A stretch of 64,000 nucleotides of DNA from Deltaproteobacteria bacterium (GTDB lineage Bacteria; Desulfobacterota; Desulfuromonadia; Geobacterales; Geobacteraceae). The position numbers and the translations under genes were made by a program. Location: positions 1 through 64,000 of the forward strand of contig SBEG01000003.1 of assembly GCA_009668975.1 (NCBI GenBank), given 5' to 3'. Of the stretch, positions 34,084 to 43,066 are shown in pieces (position 1 is the first letter of the stretch; each line of letters starts with the position of its first letter). The notes beneath the pieces were generated by a model. That model made no database searches, was not told the origin of the DNA, and saw only the letters and a list, made by a program, of their open reading frames with translations.

Positions 34084-35523
34084 CTAGCACAATCTCAGCT
34101 GACCATCCTCATCGGACTCGAATACCACTGCTTCCCTGTGTAATGAAACTGGTGACTGCCGGGCAGGTGGCGGCAAAGGAGGCCGCTTTTCTTTCTGATC
34201 CAACGGTTCAGGCCGATCTTTCACCGCCGCGTGCATACCGGTTGCTGCTGCCCGTTTTGCCAGTTTATCGCAGCGCTCATTGAACGGGTGCCCGGCATGA
34301 CCCGGCTGCCATTCCCAGCTGATCCTGTGTTTCGAGGCCAGGGAAACAAGTTCCTGCCAGAGGTCCTGGTTGATGAGCGCACCCGGGGTATACATCCGAC
34401 CTTTACGAATCCAGCCCTGCACCCATTGGCTCATCCCCCGGACCAGGTACTGCGAATCGCTGAATACGCGTACCGTCTTCGGGCTGTTCAGGGCTTCAAG
34501 ACCTCGAATCGCCGCCAGCAGTTCCATGCGTTGGGACGTGGCTGACGGCTCGAAACCGCTCAACTCCCGTTCATGTTCCCCGTAGCGGAGGATCACACCG
34601 TATCCTCCGGGTCCCGAGGTCTGTCCCGAGCCATCGCAGTGGATTTCCACGACGCCTGCCGGCGGTGGGGTGAAGGCGACCGCCAGCGCTTCGAATTCCA
34701 GTTCCCGCAGCAAGGGGAGCAGTTCAGTGAGGTTCGGCTGCCGGCGTTGCAGATCTGAGAGCGATACCGGCAAATCAACGTCGTAGCGGACGGTTGCCAG
34801 GGTTTTCGAGAGCAGAGCCTGGTCCTGATAAGCGTGTAAGTTTTCCCGGCACTTTTTGCCGTTTACCAGACTTCGCCAGCGCAGGACCCCTTCGAGGGAA
34901 CCGAACTGCTTGACCAGCTTTGCCGCGGTTTTCTCGCCGATTCCCGGAACACCGGGGATATTATCCGAGGTATCGCCGGACAGGCCCAGGACATCCGGAA
35001 CCCGTTCCGGGGGCACGCCAAAACGCTCGAGAACCTCCTGTGGTCCGGAACAGCTGTCCTTCATGGTATCGAGGAGGCAGATCTTGTCGTTGACAATCTG
35101 CATCAGGTCCTTGTCGCCGGTAACCACCGTCACCCGGATTCCTTCCTCGGCAGTGCGGCGCGCCAGGGTGGCAATGACATCATCTGCCTCAAAACCGGGC
35201 GCTTCGAGGGTCGGGATGTTGAGTGCCTCCAGCACCTTTCTGATGTAGGGAATCTGCGGCACAAGATCCTCGGGCATGGCGTCGCGATTGGCCTTGTATT
35301 CGGGGTAGATTTCCCGGCGGAAGGTCTCGTCCCGCGGGCGGTCGAAGACCACGGCCAGGTATTCGGGGGTATGCTCCTGGAGGAGACCCAGCAGCATCCT
35401 GGTAAAGCCGAATACGGCATTGGTCGGCATGCCGCCGGAGGTGGCCAGGTCACGGACACCGTAAAAGGCGCGGTAGATGTAACTGGAGCCGTCCAGCAAA
35501 TAGAGTCGTGGCGATTCTTTCAC
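34084..35523 (-). CDS. Fusion of 5'-3' flap exonuclease and RNase HI
   Basis: 479 aa. Residues 1-260 are the PolA-N/FEN domain without any polymerase: LLDGSSYIYRAFYG, VVFDRPRDETFR, EADDVIATLA, TGDKDLMQI and the H3TH stretch GLSGDTSDNIPGVPGIGEKTAAKL give metal ligands near D11, D61, D114/115, D136/138 and D184/187. Residues 290-430 are RNase HI with D297 (HCDGSG), E334 (MELLAA), D356 (FSDSQ) and D419 (RCDKLA). Both active sites look intact, so the protein could strip RNA primers and cut flaps during lagging-strand maturation. The last about 50 residues are Pro-rich and unassigned. Confidence 0.9.
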   Translation of the reverse strand: MKESPRLYLLDGSSYIYRAFYGVRDLATSGGMPTNAVFGFTRMLLGLLQEHTPEYLAVVFDRPRDETFRREIYPEYKANRDAMPEDLVPQIPYIRKVLEALNIPTLEAPGFEADDVIATLARRTAEEGIRVTVVTGDKDLMQIVNDKICLLDTMKDSCSGPQEVLERFGVPPERVPDVLGLSGDTSDNIPGVPGIGEKTAAKLVKQFGSLEGVLRWRSLVNGKKCRENLHAYQDQALLSKTLATVRYDVDLPVSLSDLQRRQPNLTELLPLLRELEFEALAVAFTPPPAGVVEIHCDGSGQTSGPGGYGVILRYGEHERELSGFEPSATSQRMELLAAIRGLEALNSPKTVRVFSDSQYLVRGMSQWVQGWIRKGRMYTPGALINQDLWQELVSLASKHRISWEWQPGHAGHPFNERCDKLAKRAAATGMHAAVKDRPEPLDQKEKRPPLPPPARQSPVSLHREAVVFESDEDGQLRLC

Positions 35524-35565
35524 ATTCTCTCCAAAGGTGTGTCTTGCTTCCCGATTCCGCCTGCC

Positions 35566-36948
35566 TCAGGTGAAGGCGCGGATTTTGAAAAAACGTCCTT
35601 TGATTTTATGCGCCTTCAGGCGGTCCAGGGCGAGGGCGGCACTTTTTCGGCGAATGGCGACGTAGGTATGGAAATCGAAGATGGTAATCATGCCGACTTC
35701 GCTTGCCGGAATACCGGCGTCGCCGGTGAGCGCACCGAGGAGATCGCCGGGACGCAGCTTGTTTTTGCGCCCACCATCGATGCAGAGGGTAACCATTGGT
35801 GCTTCGTGACCGGCGGATGACGGCATGGTCAGTGATTCCAGGTCGGCGCGAGGGACGGTCTCGCCGAGATAGTCCTCAATTGCCGCGATCCGCCGATTTT
35901 CGGCAGCGGTCACCAGGCTCAAGGCCAAACCCTGTTCCCCGGCGCGTCCGGTGCGGCCGATCCGATGGATGTGCACTTCCGGGTCACGGGTAAGTTCATA
36001 GTTTACCACGGCGGTCAGTTCCTTGATGTCGAGACCGCGCGCGGCAACATCGGTGGCGACCAGAACGGAGACGCTTTTGTTGGCGAAGCGTGCCAGTACC
36101 TGGTCGCGTTCGCGCTGTTCCAGGTCGCCATGAATGGCCAGCGCCGAGAAGCCGTGCCCGGCCAGTGCGTTGGCCACTTCCTGGCATTCCAGTCTGGTAT
36201 TGCAGAAGACCAGGGTCGATTCCGGACGGTAATGGCCGAGAATCCTGGCCAGAGCGGCCTGGCGCCCGGAGTTTTCCACCGGAAAGAAGATTTGCCTGAT
36301 CTGTCCGTTCTCGTGCAGCGCCTCGACTTTCACCTCGATCGGTTCCTGCTGTACCGTCGCACTCATGGCGGCAATCGATTCCGGGTAGGTGGCCGAGAAG
36401 AGCAGGGTCTGCCTCCGTTTCGGCGTAGCGGCAACGATGGTGGTGAGATCCTCCTGAAAGCCCATATCGAGCATGCGATCGGCTTCATCGAGAACCAGCA
36501 TGTTCAGGGATCTCAGGTCGAGACTGCCGCGCCGCAGGTGATCGAGAATCCGGCCGGGGGTGCCGACTACAATGTGGGCGCCGTGCTCGAGGGAACCGAG
36601 TTGGGGACCGAAGGGGACGCCGCCGCAAAGGGTGAGAATCTTGACATTGTCGGTGGCGCGGGCGAGCCGCCGCAACTCCTTGCCGACCTGGTCGGCGAGT
36701 TCGCGGGTAGGACAGAGCACCAGCCCCTGAATCCGGAAACTGGCTACTTCCAGCCGCGCCAGGAGACCAATGCCAAAGGCGGCGGTTTTTCCGCTGCCGG
36801 TCTTCGCCTGGGCGATGACATCGCTGCCTGCCAGGATCAACGGCAGGCTGTGGGCCTGAATAGGAGTCATCTCGCTATAACCGAGAGAAACAAGGTTCTG
36901 CAGCAGCGACGTTTCTAGCGGCAGGGTGTCGAAGGCGGTCGGGATCAT
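35566..36948 (-). CDS. dbpA: DEAD-box RNA helicase DbpA
   Basis: 460 aa from MIPTAFDTLP; longer in-frame readings upstream do not look like protein. Helicase motifs: Q-motif GYSEMTPIQA; Walker A AKTGSGKTAAF; PTRELA; VLDEADRMLDMGF; SATYP; VLVATDVAARGLDI; HRIGRTGRAGEQG. The C-terminal domain (RKNKLRPGDLLGALTGDAGIPASEVGMITIFDFHTYVAI) is the DbpA RNA-binding module that targets 23S rRNA hairpin 92 in ribosome assembly. An attenuator-like terminator stands in the leader 47 bases upstream, hinting at regulated read-through. Confidence 0.9.
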   Translation of the reverse strand: MIPTAFDTLPLETSLLQNLVSLGYSEMTPIQAHSLPLILAGSDVIAQAKTGSGKTAAFGIGLLARLEVASFRIQGLVLCPTRELADQVGKELRRLARATDNVKILTLCGGVPFGPQLGSLEHGAHIVVGTPGRILDHLRRGSLDLRSLNMLVLDEADRMLDMGFQEDLTTIVAATPKRRQTLLFSATYPESIAAMSATVQQEPIEVKVEALHENGQIRQIFFPVENSGRQAALARILGHYRPESTLVFCNTRLECQEVANALAGHGFSALAIHGDLEQRERDQVLARFANKSVSVLVATDVAARGLDIKELTAVVNYELTRDPEVHIHRIGRTGRAGEQGLALSLVTAAENRRIAAIEDYLGETVPRADLESLTMPSSAGHEAPMVTLCIDGGRKNKLRPGDLLGALTGDAGIPASEVGMITIFDFHTYVAIRRKSAALALDRLKAHKIKGRFFKIRAFT

Positions 36949-36994
36949 GGGCTGTTCTCTTCCAAAGGGCGTATCCGGGTTTTGCACTTCCGGG

Positions 36995-37054
36995 AAAAAA
37001 GAAAGAAGCCTCCTTCTCCGTGGTCGTTCCGTGAACACGAAGAAGGGGGCTTCA
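36995..37054 (-). terminator. Attenuator-like terminator in the dbpA leader
   Basis: On the minus strand GAAGCCCCCTTCTTCGTG pairs with CACGGAGAAGGAGGCTTC and is followed by a T-rich run. It lies between the dbpA start and the candidate promoter further upstream (TTGCAT and TATCCT, 17-base spacing, near 37075-37105), not at the end of another gene, because that gene has its own terminators at 37155 and 37203. Confidence 0.65.
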
Positions 37055-37154
37055 AGAATGATTCTGGAAGGATATGTCACTTGAAGGGGAAATGCAAGGA
37101 TCAAGTCGTTTGGGAAAGTTCGAAATTATAGATCAACCGGAGAGCACAGGAAAC

Positions 37155-37190
37155 AAAAAAGGGCTTAACGTAACAGCTACGCTAAGCCCT
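37155..37190 (-). terminator. Intrinsic terminator
   Basis: GGGCTTAGCGTAGCTGTTACGTTAAGCCC in two arms with a short loop, then T6. It belongs to the small minus-strand gene at 37363. A second perfect 10-bp stem (CTCCCCAGCG / CGCTGGGGAG, 37203-37236) precedes it. Confidence 0.85.
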
Positions 37191-37326
37191 TGTAAAAAGT
37201 GACTCCCCAGCGTGGATGGTTCTGGGCGCTGGGGAGAAAATCTATTGCTTTGACCAGGGTAAGTTCTCAGTTTGTTTTTCCCGACTTGCGTATCTTCCGT
37301 GCTGCACGGAAAGAGGCTGGACAGAT

Positions 37327-37352
37327 TCCTTGAGTCAGAAATGACTCAAGGA
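37327..37352 (-). repeat. Perfect 11-bp hairpin after the stop codon
   Basis: TCCTTGAGTCA and TGACTCAAGGA with a 4-base loop, 11 bases downstream of the stop at 37363. No U-tract follows. It could stabilise the mRNA end or bind a protein. Confidence 0.6.
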
Positions 37353-37362
37353 TTAGCGAATT

Positions 37363-37695
37363 TCACTTTCTGTCTCGCCAATAGTTGTTGGCTGCAGCAA
37401 CGGTTTGAAAATGAATGGCCACAACCTGCGAGACTGCAATCAAGGAATCGGCATTTTTTGAATAGACATCGCGCAGCTTTACCAGGATTTCTTTATTGTG
37501 CTGCGTAGCTTTGACTGCCTTTCGAGACAGCGCGATCGCGAGTTGGAAACCTTGTTCCGGCGTTTCGGTTATCAAACTGAGTGCTGGCGCCTGCTTGGCC
37601 ATTTCGGTCATGCTTTTGTTCGAATCAGCAGACACTGAGGTAACAGACATACAGCAGAACAGAACTACAACGCCAATAATCGCTGTGCATTTCAT
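37363..37695 (-). CDS. Small exported protein, 110 aa
   Basis: The start MKCTAIIG has AAAGGAG upstream. A signal peptide (ending VSA-DS) precedes a short helical mature region of about 85 aa without cysteine. No family was recognised. It stands alone with its own terminators and so is likely expressed independently. Confidence 0.6.
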   Translation of the reverse strand: MKCTAIIGVVVLFCCMSVTSVSADSNKSMTEMAKQAPALSLITETPEQGFQLAIALSRKAVKATQHNKEILVKLRDVYSKNADSLIAVSQVVAIHFQTVAAANNYWRDRK

Positions 37696-37816
37696 CGTAC
37701 AATCTCCTTTCATCTGTTGCATAAAGTTTCCTAGATTACGCTGCCAGGAGGGAGTCAAATCGCCACCTCACTCGCGAAGCGTGAATGAGGTGGCGACGGG
37801 GCAGTGTTACCGTGTG

Positions 37817-38485
37817 TCAGATGAGCAGGTCTTCGTAAAAGGCCCCGAAGGTATTCTGCGGATTTCGGATATGGATCTCAACCATCCAGATATTTGCCTT
37901 GGGGTGAAAGGTGATTTCGTGCAACGGTCCCTCGTAGTGTTCGGCACTGGAATAGTCGCCCAGGCGATGCCCGCCCAGATCCATGTTCAATTCCCAGCCC
38001 AGATCTTTGGCCATTTTTTGGGCGAAGTCATACAGTTCGACGCCGGTAGCTTTTTCTTTTTTCCACTTGTTTGCAACGGCTTCGAAGATCTTTTTTGCGT
38101 CAACCGCACAACGCTTCAGTTCCGGATTACTCCCGGTGACAAAGGTGTCGCCGGCGTCGCCTTCGTAGCCATCCCAAACCGGTGCGATGTCGATGAAGAA
38201 AATGTCATCTGCACCTAAACGGATCCCCGGTACCGAATCCGCGCCAAAGGTAATGGTGGTGTTGCTGCCGAAGCGGATATACGGTTTATGAAATGCTTTC
38301 GTAGCTCCCATTTCCTTTAAGGTGTCGACCACCAGTTTATTGGCATCTTCTTCCAGCATGCCGACCTGAACCCGGGAAGCGATCCGGTCAACCGCCTCTT
38401 GTGCCTTTGCCCTGATTTCCAGCATTTTCTCAACCGAAAAATCTGCTTTGGTTTTCTCGAATGCTGCTGCGTCTTGGATCGTCAT
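37817..38485 (-). CDS. M24-family metallopeptidase (creatinase/aminopeptidase fold)
   Basis: 222 aa, the catalytic pita-bread domain alone. The five metal ligands can be picked out: two Asp in FIDIAPVWDGYEGDAGDTF, His in LGGHRLGDYSSAEH, Glu in WMVEIHIRN and Glu in FYEDLLI. The N-terminal creatinase domain of Xaa-Pro peptidases is absent, as in short M24 members. It is probably a cytosolic peptidase or amidohydrolase. It ends the minus-strand series running from RIC and FprA, 76 bases away from FprA. Confidence 0.75.
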   Translation of the reverse strand: MTIQDAAAFEKTKADFSVEKMLEIRAKAQEAVDRIASRVQVGMLEEDANKLVVDTLKEMGATKAFHKPYIRFGSNTTITFGADSVPGIRLGADDIFFIDIAPVWDGYEGDAGDTFVTGSNPELKRCAVDAKKIFEAVANKWKKEKATGVELYDFAQKMAKDLGWELNMDLGGHRLGDYSSAEHYEGPLHEITFHPKANIWMVEIHIRNPQNTFGAFYEDLLI

Positions 38486-38561
38486 AACCTACTCTCCTTT
38501 ATTGTGATTCCGTTCGGTGTCTGACGCTATCGGCGCTGCGTCCCGGCTGTTCAACATCGTT

Positions 38562-39752
38562 TCATTTCAGTTGCTGAGCAAAGTCTCTGCCAAAGCTTAC
38601 GCAGTTCACAAGGCCCTCTTCATCAGGATTCCATAACTCCTTTACTCCGTCAGTGATCAGTGTGAAGCCTCCTTCGCGCAGCCGTTCCGTTATCATGGCC
38701 ACGGATTCGCCACTCCAGCCATACGCCCCGAAGGCCGCCGCTTTCTTGTCCTTGAAACCGAGACCCCTGATTTCTTCGAGAATCCCGGCAACCGCCGAGA
38801 GAATGCCGCGATTTATCGTCGGCGAACCGACCAGGATCGCCTTTGATTTGAAGACTTCGGTGATAATGTCGTTTTTGTCGGTGCGGGCTGCGTTATAGAG
38901 CTTGACGGCCACATCGGGATCCGCCTGAAGGATACCCCCGGCAATCGCTTCGGCCATTTTTCGAGTCCCGTCCCACATGGTGTCATAGATGATGGTCACC
39001 TGATTTTCCCGGTAATTTGCAGCCCATTCCGCATACTTGGTGACAATCTGCAGCGGATTGTCCCGCCAGATGACGCCGTGGCTGGTGCAGATCATGTCAA
39101 CCGGCAGGCCGAAGCCGACGACCTCCTTGATCTTCCGGTCAACCAGAGCGCTGAAGGGCGTGAGGATATTCGCGTAGTACTTGAGGCACTCCTGAAACAG
39201 TTCCGCCTGGTCGACCAGGTCATTGAACAGATGTTCTGTTGCATAGTGCTGTCCGAAGGCATCGTTACTGAACAGGACATTATCTCCGGTCAAATAGGAG
39301 AACATGCTGTCCGGCCAATGCAGCATTGGCGCCTCGATAAAGATGAACTCCTTCGAGCCGATATTGAGCCGGTCGCCGGTCTTGACGGTTCTGAAATTCC
39401 AGTCCTGATGATAATGACCCTTTAGCGATTTGACGGCATTGGCGGTGCAGTAGATGGGGGTGTCGGGGATCAGGCGCATCAGCTCCGGCAAGGCGCCGCT
39501 GTGGTCGCTTTCGGCGTGACTTGCGATAATGTAGTCAATCTTTGCCAGATCTATTTCTTTTTTCAGGTTCTCGATGAATTCATGCGCGAAAGGTTTCCAC
39601 ACGGTATCGATTAGTACCGTTTTTTCATCGCGGACAAGATATGAGTTGTACGACGAGCCTCTATGGGTTGAGTATTCTTCGCCATGAAACTTCCGCAGCT
39701 CCCAATCAATTTTTCCTACCCAGGTAATGTGATCCTTGATGGTAATGCTCAT
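38562..39752 (-). CDS. fprA: A-type flavodiiron protein (FprA, NO/O2 reductase)
   Basis: 396 aa, two domains. The metallo-beta-lactamase-like half carries the diiron ligands in [31 protein letters not shown] and TSHGVIW. The flavodoxin half starts near residue 255 ([19 protein letters not shown]) and ends with [11 protein letters not shown]. No rubredoxin domain is fused, so an external rubredoxin donates electrons. It reduces O2 or NO to harmless products in anaerobes. The stop of the upstream RIC gene abuts its ATG, forming a two-gene defence operon. Confidence 0.9.
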   Translation of the reverse strand: MSITIKDHITWVGKIDWELRKFHGEEYSTHRGSSYNSYLVRDEKTVLIDTVWKPFAHEFIENLKKEIDLAKIDYIIASHAESDHSGALPELMRLIPDTPIYCTANAVKSLKGHYHQDWNFRTVKTGDRLNIGSKEFIFIEAPMLHWPDSMFSYLTGDNVLFSNDAFGQHYATEHLFNDLVDQAELFQECLKYYANILTPFSALVDRKIKEVVGFGLPVDMICTSHGVIWRDNPLQIVTKYAEWAANYRENQVTIIYDTMWDGTRKMAEAIAGGILQADPDVAVKLYNAARTDKNDIITEVFKSKAILVGSPTINRGILSAVAGILEEIRGLGFKDKKAAAFGAYGWSGESVAMITERLREGGFTLITDGVKELWNPDEEGLVNCVSFGRDFAQQLK

Positions 39753-40508
39753 TTACATTGTCCTTTCATTTGAAAACAGCTGCGCCGCTTTCGGAAAAAG
39801 TATATTGTTTTCGAGATGCACGTGTTTGTGCAGATCGTCCTCGAATTCCTCCAGTTTCTGGTAGGTGAGCATGAAGGTGTTGCAGGCATCGCCCGGGATT
39901 TCATAGTCCCTGGCAAGATGGCGGATGCGGTGGATTGCGTCGCCCACTTCTTCGTGCTCTTGCTGGAGTTTTTCGAGGCCGGCCCTGATTGTTTCCAAAT
40001 CTATGGCATCCGGAACTGCGTGAGACTTACCGGCGGCATCACAACGTTTGATGGAAGGGAAAAAAACCCCTTCCTCATACTGCAAATGATCCGTCAAATC
40101 GGTTACCATCTTGCTGAAAATTTCGGCTATCTCTTGTACTTCGGGATGGTTGGATCCGTGAACTTCCGCGATCTTCCGGGTGTACCCGGCAATCTGCTCC
40201 ATATTGTCATGAAGATAGGCGTGGTGGGTGTTGACGATAAAATCCACCAGAAAAGGAAGCTCCCATGCTGAATAGTTCAGGCTTCTGTCAAGGGACGCGA
40301 CTTTTACCGCTGCAAGCTCCTGCTCTATGACAGCAAGCTCGATGCCCTTGTCCCGGCAGATCGCCGAAAGGGCAATCTTGCCTCCACAACAGAAATCAAT
40401 GCCATGGTCTTCGAAGACCCTGGCGGTCCGATAGTCGTCGGCAACGATCTCGCCGATTGTCCTGTCGGCACTATCCTTCAGCTGTTTATCCGAGTGTTGA
40501 TTTTCCAT
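39753..40508 (-). CDS. Iron-sulfur cluster repair di-iron protein (RIC/ScdA/YtfE)
   Basis: 251 aa from the second of two adjacent Met codons, which has GGAGG five bases upstream. The N-terminal DUF542/ScdA-N domain has the Cys signature DHGIDFCCGGKIAL. The hemerythrin-like domain carries His and Glu ligands in VNTHHAYLHDNMEQI, HLQYEEGVFFPSI, QQEHEEVGDAI and KHVHLENNILFPKA. Such proteins rebuild Fe-S clusters damaged by NO or oxidants. The gene directly precedes FprA, so the two answer the same stress. Confidence 0.9.
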   Translation of the reverse strand: MENQHSDKQLKDSADRTIGEIVADDYRTARVFEDHGIDFCCGGKIALSAICRDKGIELAVIEQELAAVKVASLDRSLNYSAWELPFLVDFIVNTHHAYLHDNMEQIAGYTRKIAEVHGSNHPEVQEIAEIFSKMVTDLTDHLQYEEGVFFPSIKRCDAAGKSHAVPDAIDLETIRAGLEKLQQEHEEVGDAIHRIRHLARDYEIPGDACNTFMLTYQKLEEFEDDLHKHVHLENNILFPKAAQLFSNERTM

Positions 40509-40726
40509 CATTTCCTCCAGACATTGTGCAAGGTGAATGAAAACAGAGCGATTTCCTGTCCTTGATTGGCCGGGGTGCAGCAGGAAGCAGCTGTCAGGAA
40601 CAAGCGGCGGGCTGTGCTCGATAGATTTCATAAAAGTTTACCAGAGAACGTGTCCCTCCGCTTCCATATCGAGTTGAAAGTTACTGAGCGTCCAGCGGAT
40701 GACGGTAAAGGTTATTGTTCCGATGG

Positions 40727-40813
40727 TCATGCTGGTGACAGCTTCAGGATTTCTTCCTTGTTCCTGAAATGCCGGTAAAAATTCGCCCCTGAAATGCCGA
40801 CCTCCGCGGCAAT
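40727..40813 (-). pseudogene. Fragment of a TetR-family regulator (HTH end)
   Basis: A minus-strand reading gives IAAEVGISGANFYRHFRNKEEILKL, the recognition-helix region of a TetR/AcrR protein, then stops at TGA. The upstream part is missing because the efflux outer-membrane gene ends right there. It resembles the intact regulator at 45416 but is not identical. It is likely a leftover of rearrangement that joined the efflux operon to this site. Confidence 0.55.
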
Positions 40814-42358
40814 TCAAGTGGTTTTCACTGGATAGAAACCCGCAATAGCGGCATGATCGCCCGAGAATCCACCGCCCAGCGCCTGGTACAGTGCGGCGGA
40901 ATCAACCAGCCGCTGCGTCTGGGCCGCAATGAGGTTGAGGCGCATGCGTTGCGCCTGTTGCTGGGCGATCAGCAGTTCCAGATAGCCGGCCGCGCCCAGG
41001 GCGTATCGTCGTTGCGTTGAATTCATGGATTCTCGCGCTGCGGTGTCGGCAGCAAACATCGCGGCCATTCTTCGCGCATCGTTGTCCAAGACACAGAGCA
41101 CGTCGGCCACGGAACGCAGGGATTCAAGGACAACGGTCTGGTAATTGGCCGCTGCGGCATCGAATGCGGCCAGCGCCGCTCGTTTTTTTGCCGGCAGTCC
41201 GGGGTTGAACAGAGGTTGAATCAGTTGCCCGACCAGGCTCCAAACAGCGGAACCGCTGCCGAACAGAGCAGCTGTGGTCAAAGCCTGAGATCCAAGATCG
41301 GCACTGAGGGTGATTTGTGGATACAGTTTGGCAATCGCCACGCCGTATTCGGCATTTGCCTCATGCAGCAGGGCTTCGGCGGCCTGGATGTCGGGACGGG
41401 TATGCACCAGTTCGGAGGGCACTACCAAGGGCAGTTCGGTCGGCAGCGTAAACTCTTCGAGGGTGAAGGAGGGCACGCTTTCTGCCCCCGGTGCTCTGCC
41501 GGCAAGCATGGCCAGCAGATGTTTGTTCTGTTGAAGCTGATTGCGCAGGAACAAGATGGCGTCGCGCGTCTCTTCCACCTGGGGTTGCAAGGCCAAAAGC
41601 TCGTCCGGAGCAGCGTTGCCGAGATGAAGCCGTTCCCGGGTTAACCCCAGCTGCTCTTCCTGGGAACTGAGAATTGCCTCCGTGGCCTGGATTTGACCGG
41701 CCAGCTTTGCCTGGCTAATTGCGGCAGTTACGATGGCGCCTGCCAAGGTCAAGCGTGCGCCTTCCAATTGATAGCGCTGATAGTCGACGCGGGCGGCCAG
41801 GGCCTCAAGTGCGCGCCGGTTGCCGCCAAACAGGTCAAACGTGTACTGCACGCCGACACCGGCAGTATACAGGCTGAATTCCCGGGCTTCGCCGGCCTGT
41901 CCCACGGTATTGGGATTGAATCGCTGGCGCTGGCCGCCGACGGTGGCGTCAACGAGCGGATAACGGGTCGAGCCGGACTGCGCCGCATATAACTCCTGCG
42001 CCTGGCGCACAGCGGCCTGTGCCCCGGCCAAGGTGGGGTTGGCCTGCAAGGCTTCTGTGATCAGGGCATCCAGCCTGGGTGAGCCGAACTCCTTCCACCA
42101 GTGGGGATTGATCCGGCCGCCTTCGACGAACAGTTGTGCTCCTCCCAATGCCGTAGGCGCGGAGGCTGTCTGCGCAGGCAAGGGGGCTGAGGTATAGGTT
42201 GCCACCTCAGGTTGTGTCGGACGAATAAAATTGGGACCGACCGAGCATCCCGTCAGCAGGGAGGGAAGGATGAAAGCAATGCAGAGCTGCCTGCCGAGCG
42301 TTTGTGCGTTGCCCATATCACTAGCGGCTTTGTTTTTCAACGAAGATGCTCGAATCAT
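40814..42358 (-). CDS. Outer-membrane efflux lipoprotein (NodT/OprM type)
   Basis: 514 aa. A lipobox (LLTGCSVGP) after a short leader marks the usual lipid-anchored TolC-like protein. GPNFIRP...WWKEFGSPRLDALITEALQANPTL and the internal duplication with FTPD/RPDIQAAEALLHEANAEYGVAIAKLYPQITL define the NodT family. Its start overlaps the ATPase stop (TAATG). With the adaptor, permease and ATPase upstream it forms a tripartite efflux pump under TetR control. Confidence 0.9.
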   Translation of the reverse strand: MIRASSLKNKAASDMGNAQTLGRQLCIAFILPSLLTGCSVGPNFIRPTQPEVATYTSAPLPAQTASAPTALGGAQLFVEGGRINPHWWKEFGSPRLDALITEALQANPTLAGAQAAVRQAQELYAAQSGSTRYPLVDATVGGQRQRFNPNTVGQAGEAREFSLYTAGVGVQYTFDLFGGNRRALEALAARVDYQRYQLEGARLTLAGAIVTAAISQAKLAGQIQATEAILSSQEEQLGLTRERLHLGNAAPDELLALQPQVEETRDAILFLRNQLQQNKHLLAMLAGRAPGAESVPSFTLEEFTLPTELPLVVPSELVHTRPDIQAAEALLHEANAEYGVAIAKLYPQITLSADLGSQALTTAALFGSGSAVWSLVGQLIQPLFNPGLPAKKRAALAAFDAAAANYQTVVLESLRSVADVLCVLDNDARRMAAMFAADTAARESMNSTQRRYALGAAGYLELLIAQQQAQRMRLNLIAAQTQRLVDSAALYQALGGGFSGDHAAIAGFYPVKTT

Positions 42359-43065
42359 TAGAATTCCTGCCCCTGGCCGGCCTCCTCGTAGGTCACCCCA
42401 TCACGGATATGGTAGATGCGTTTGAAGGTCGGGATGATTTTTTCGTCGTGAGTGACGACAATGATGGCTGTCTCGTATGTACGGGCCATCTCGTTCAAAA
42501 TCCGGATAACCGCCAAGGCACGCTCACTGTCGAGCGGCGCGGTGGGTTCATCAGCGAGAATTACCGGAGGGTGATTGACCAATCCGCGCGCTATGGCCAC
42601 CCGTTGCTGTTCTCCGCCGGAAAGTTGTGACGGCATGGCCTTGGCGCGATGCTCCACATCGAGCGCTTTCAGCAGGTCAAGCGCTTGACCGCGCGCCTCG
42701 GCGTTGGGTTTTCCGGCCAGCATCGGCAGCAGGGCAATGTTGTCGGTGACGTCGAGGAAGGAGATCAGGTAGGGTGCCTGAAAGATGAAGCCGATGCTGT
42801 CGCGACGAAGTGCCCGCAGATCCTTGACCTTCCAGCCGTCGTCAAAGATCACCTCGTCATCGAGAATCATGCGCCCGGCGGTCGGCTCGATGACCGCGCC
42901 CAGGCATTTGAGCAACGTACTCTTGCCCGAGCCCGAGGGGCCGATCAGACCGACCACCTCGCCGGGGAATACCTGCATATCCACCTTCTTTAAGGCATCG
43001 ACGGCGGTGTCGCCGCTGCCATAGCGTTTCCGCAATCCCTCGATACGAATTCCGGTGCCGGTCAT
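42358..43065 (-). CDS. ABC transporter ATPase of MacB/LolD type
   Basis: 235 aa from MTGTGIRIEG, with TTGGAGG upstream. Walker A GPSGSGKSTLL, Q-loop, signature LSGGEQQRVAIARGL and Walker B VILADEPTAPLDSE are intact. In this group the ATPase powers conformational changes in a MacB/FtsX permease rather than classical import. The permease gene lies immediately upstream and the outer-membrane partner downstream. Confidence 0.9.
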   Translation of the reverse strand: MTGTGIRIEGLRKRYGSGDTAVDALKKVDMQVFPGEVVGLIGPSGSGKSTLLKCLGAVIEPTAGRMILDDEVIFDDGWKVKDLRALRRDSIGFIFQAPYLISFLDVTDNIALLPMLAGKPNAEARGQALDLLKALDVEHRAKAMPSQLSGGEQQRVAIARGLVNHPPVILADEPTAPLDSERALAVIRILNEMARTYETAIIVVTHDEKIIPTFKRIYHIRDGVTYEEAGQGQEF

Positions 43066-43066
43066 G

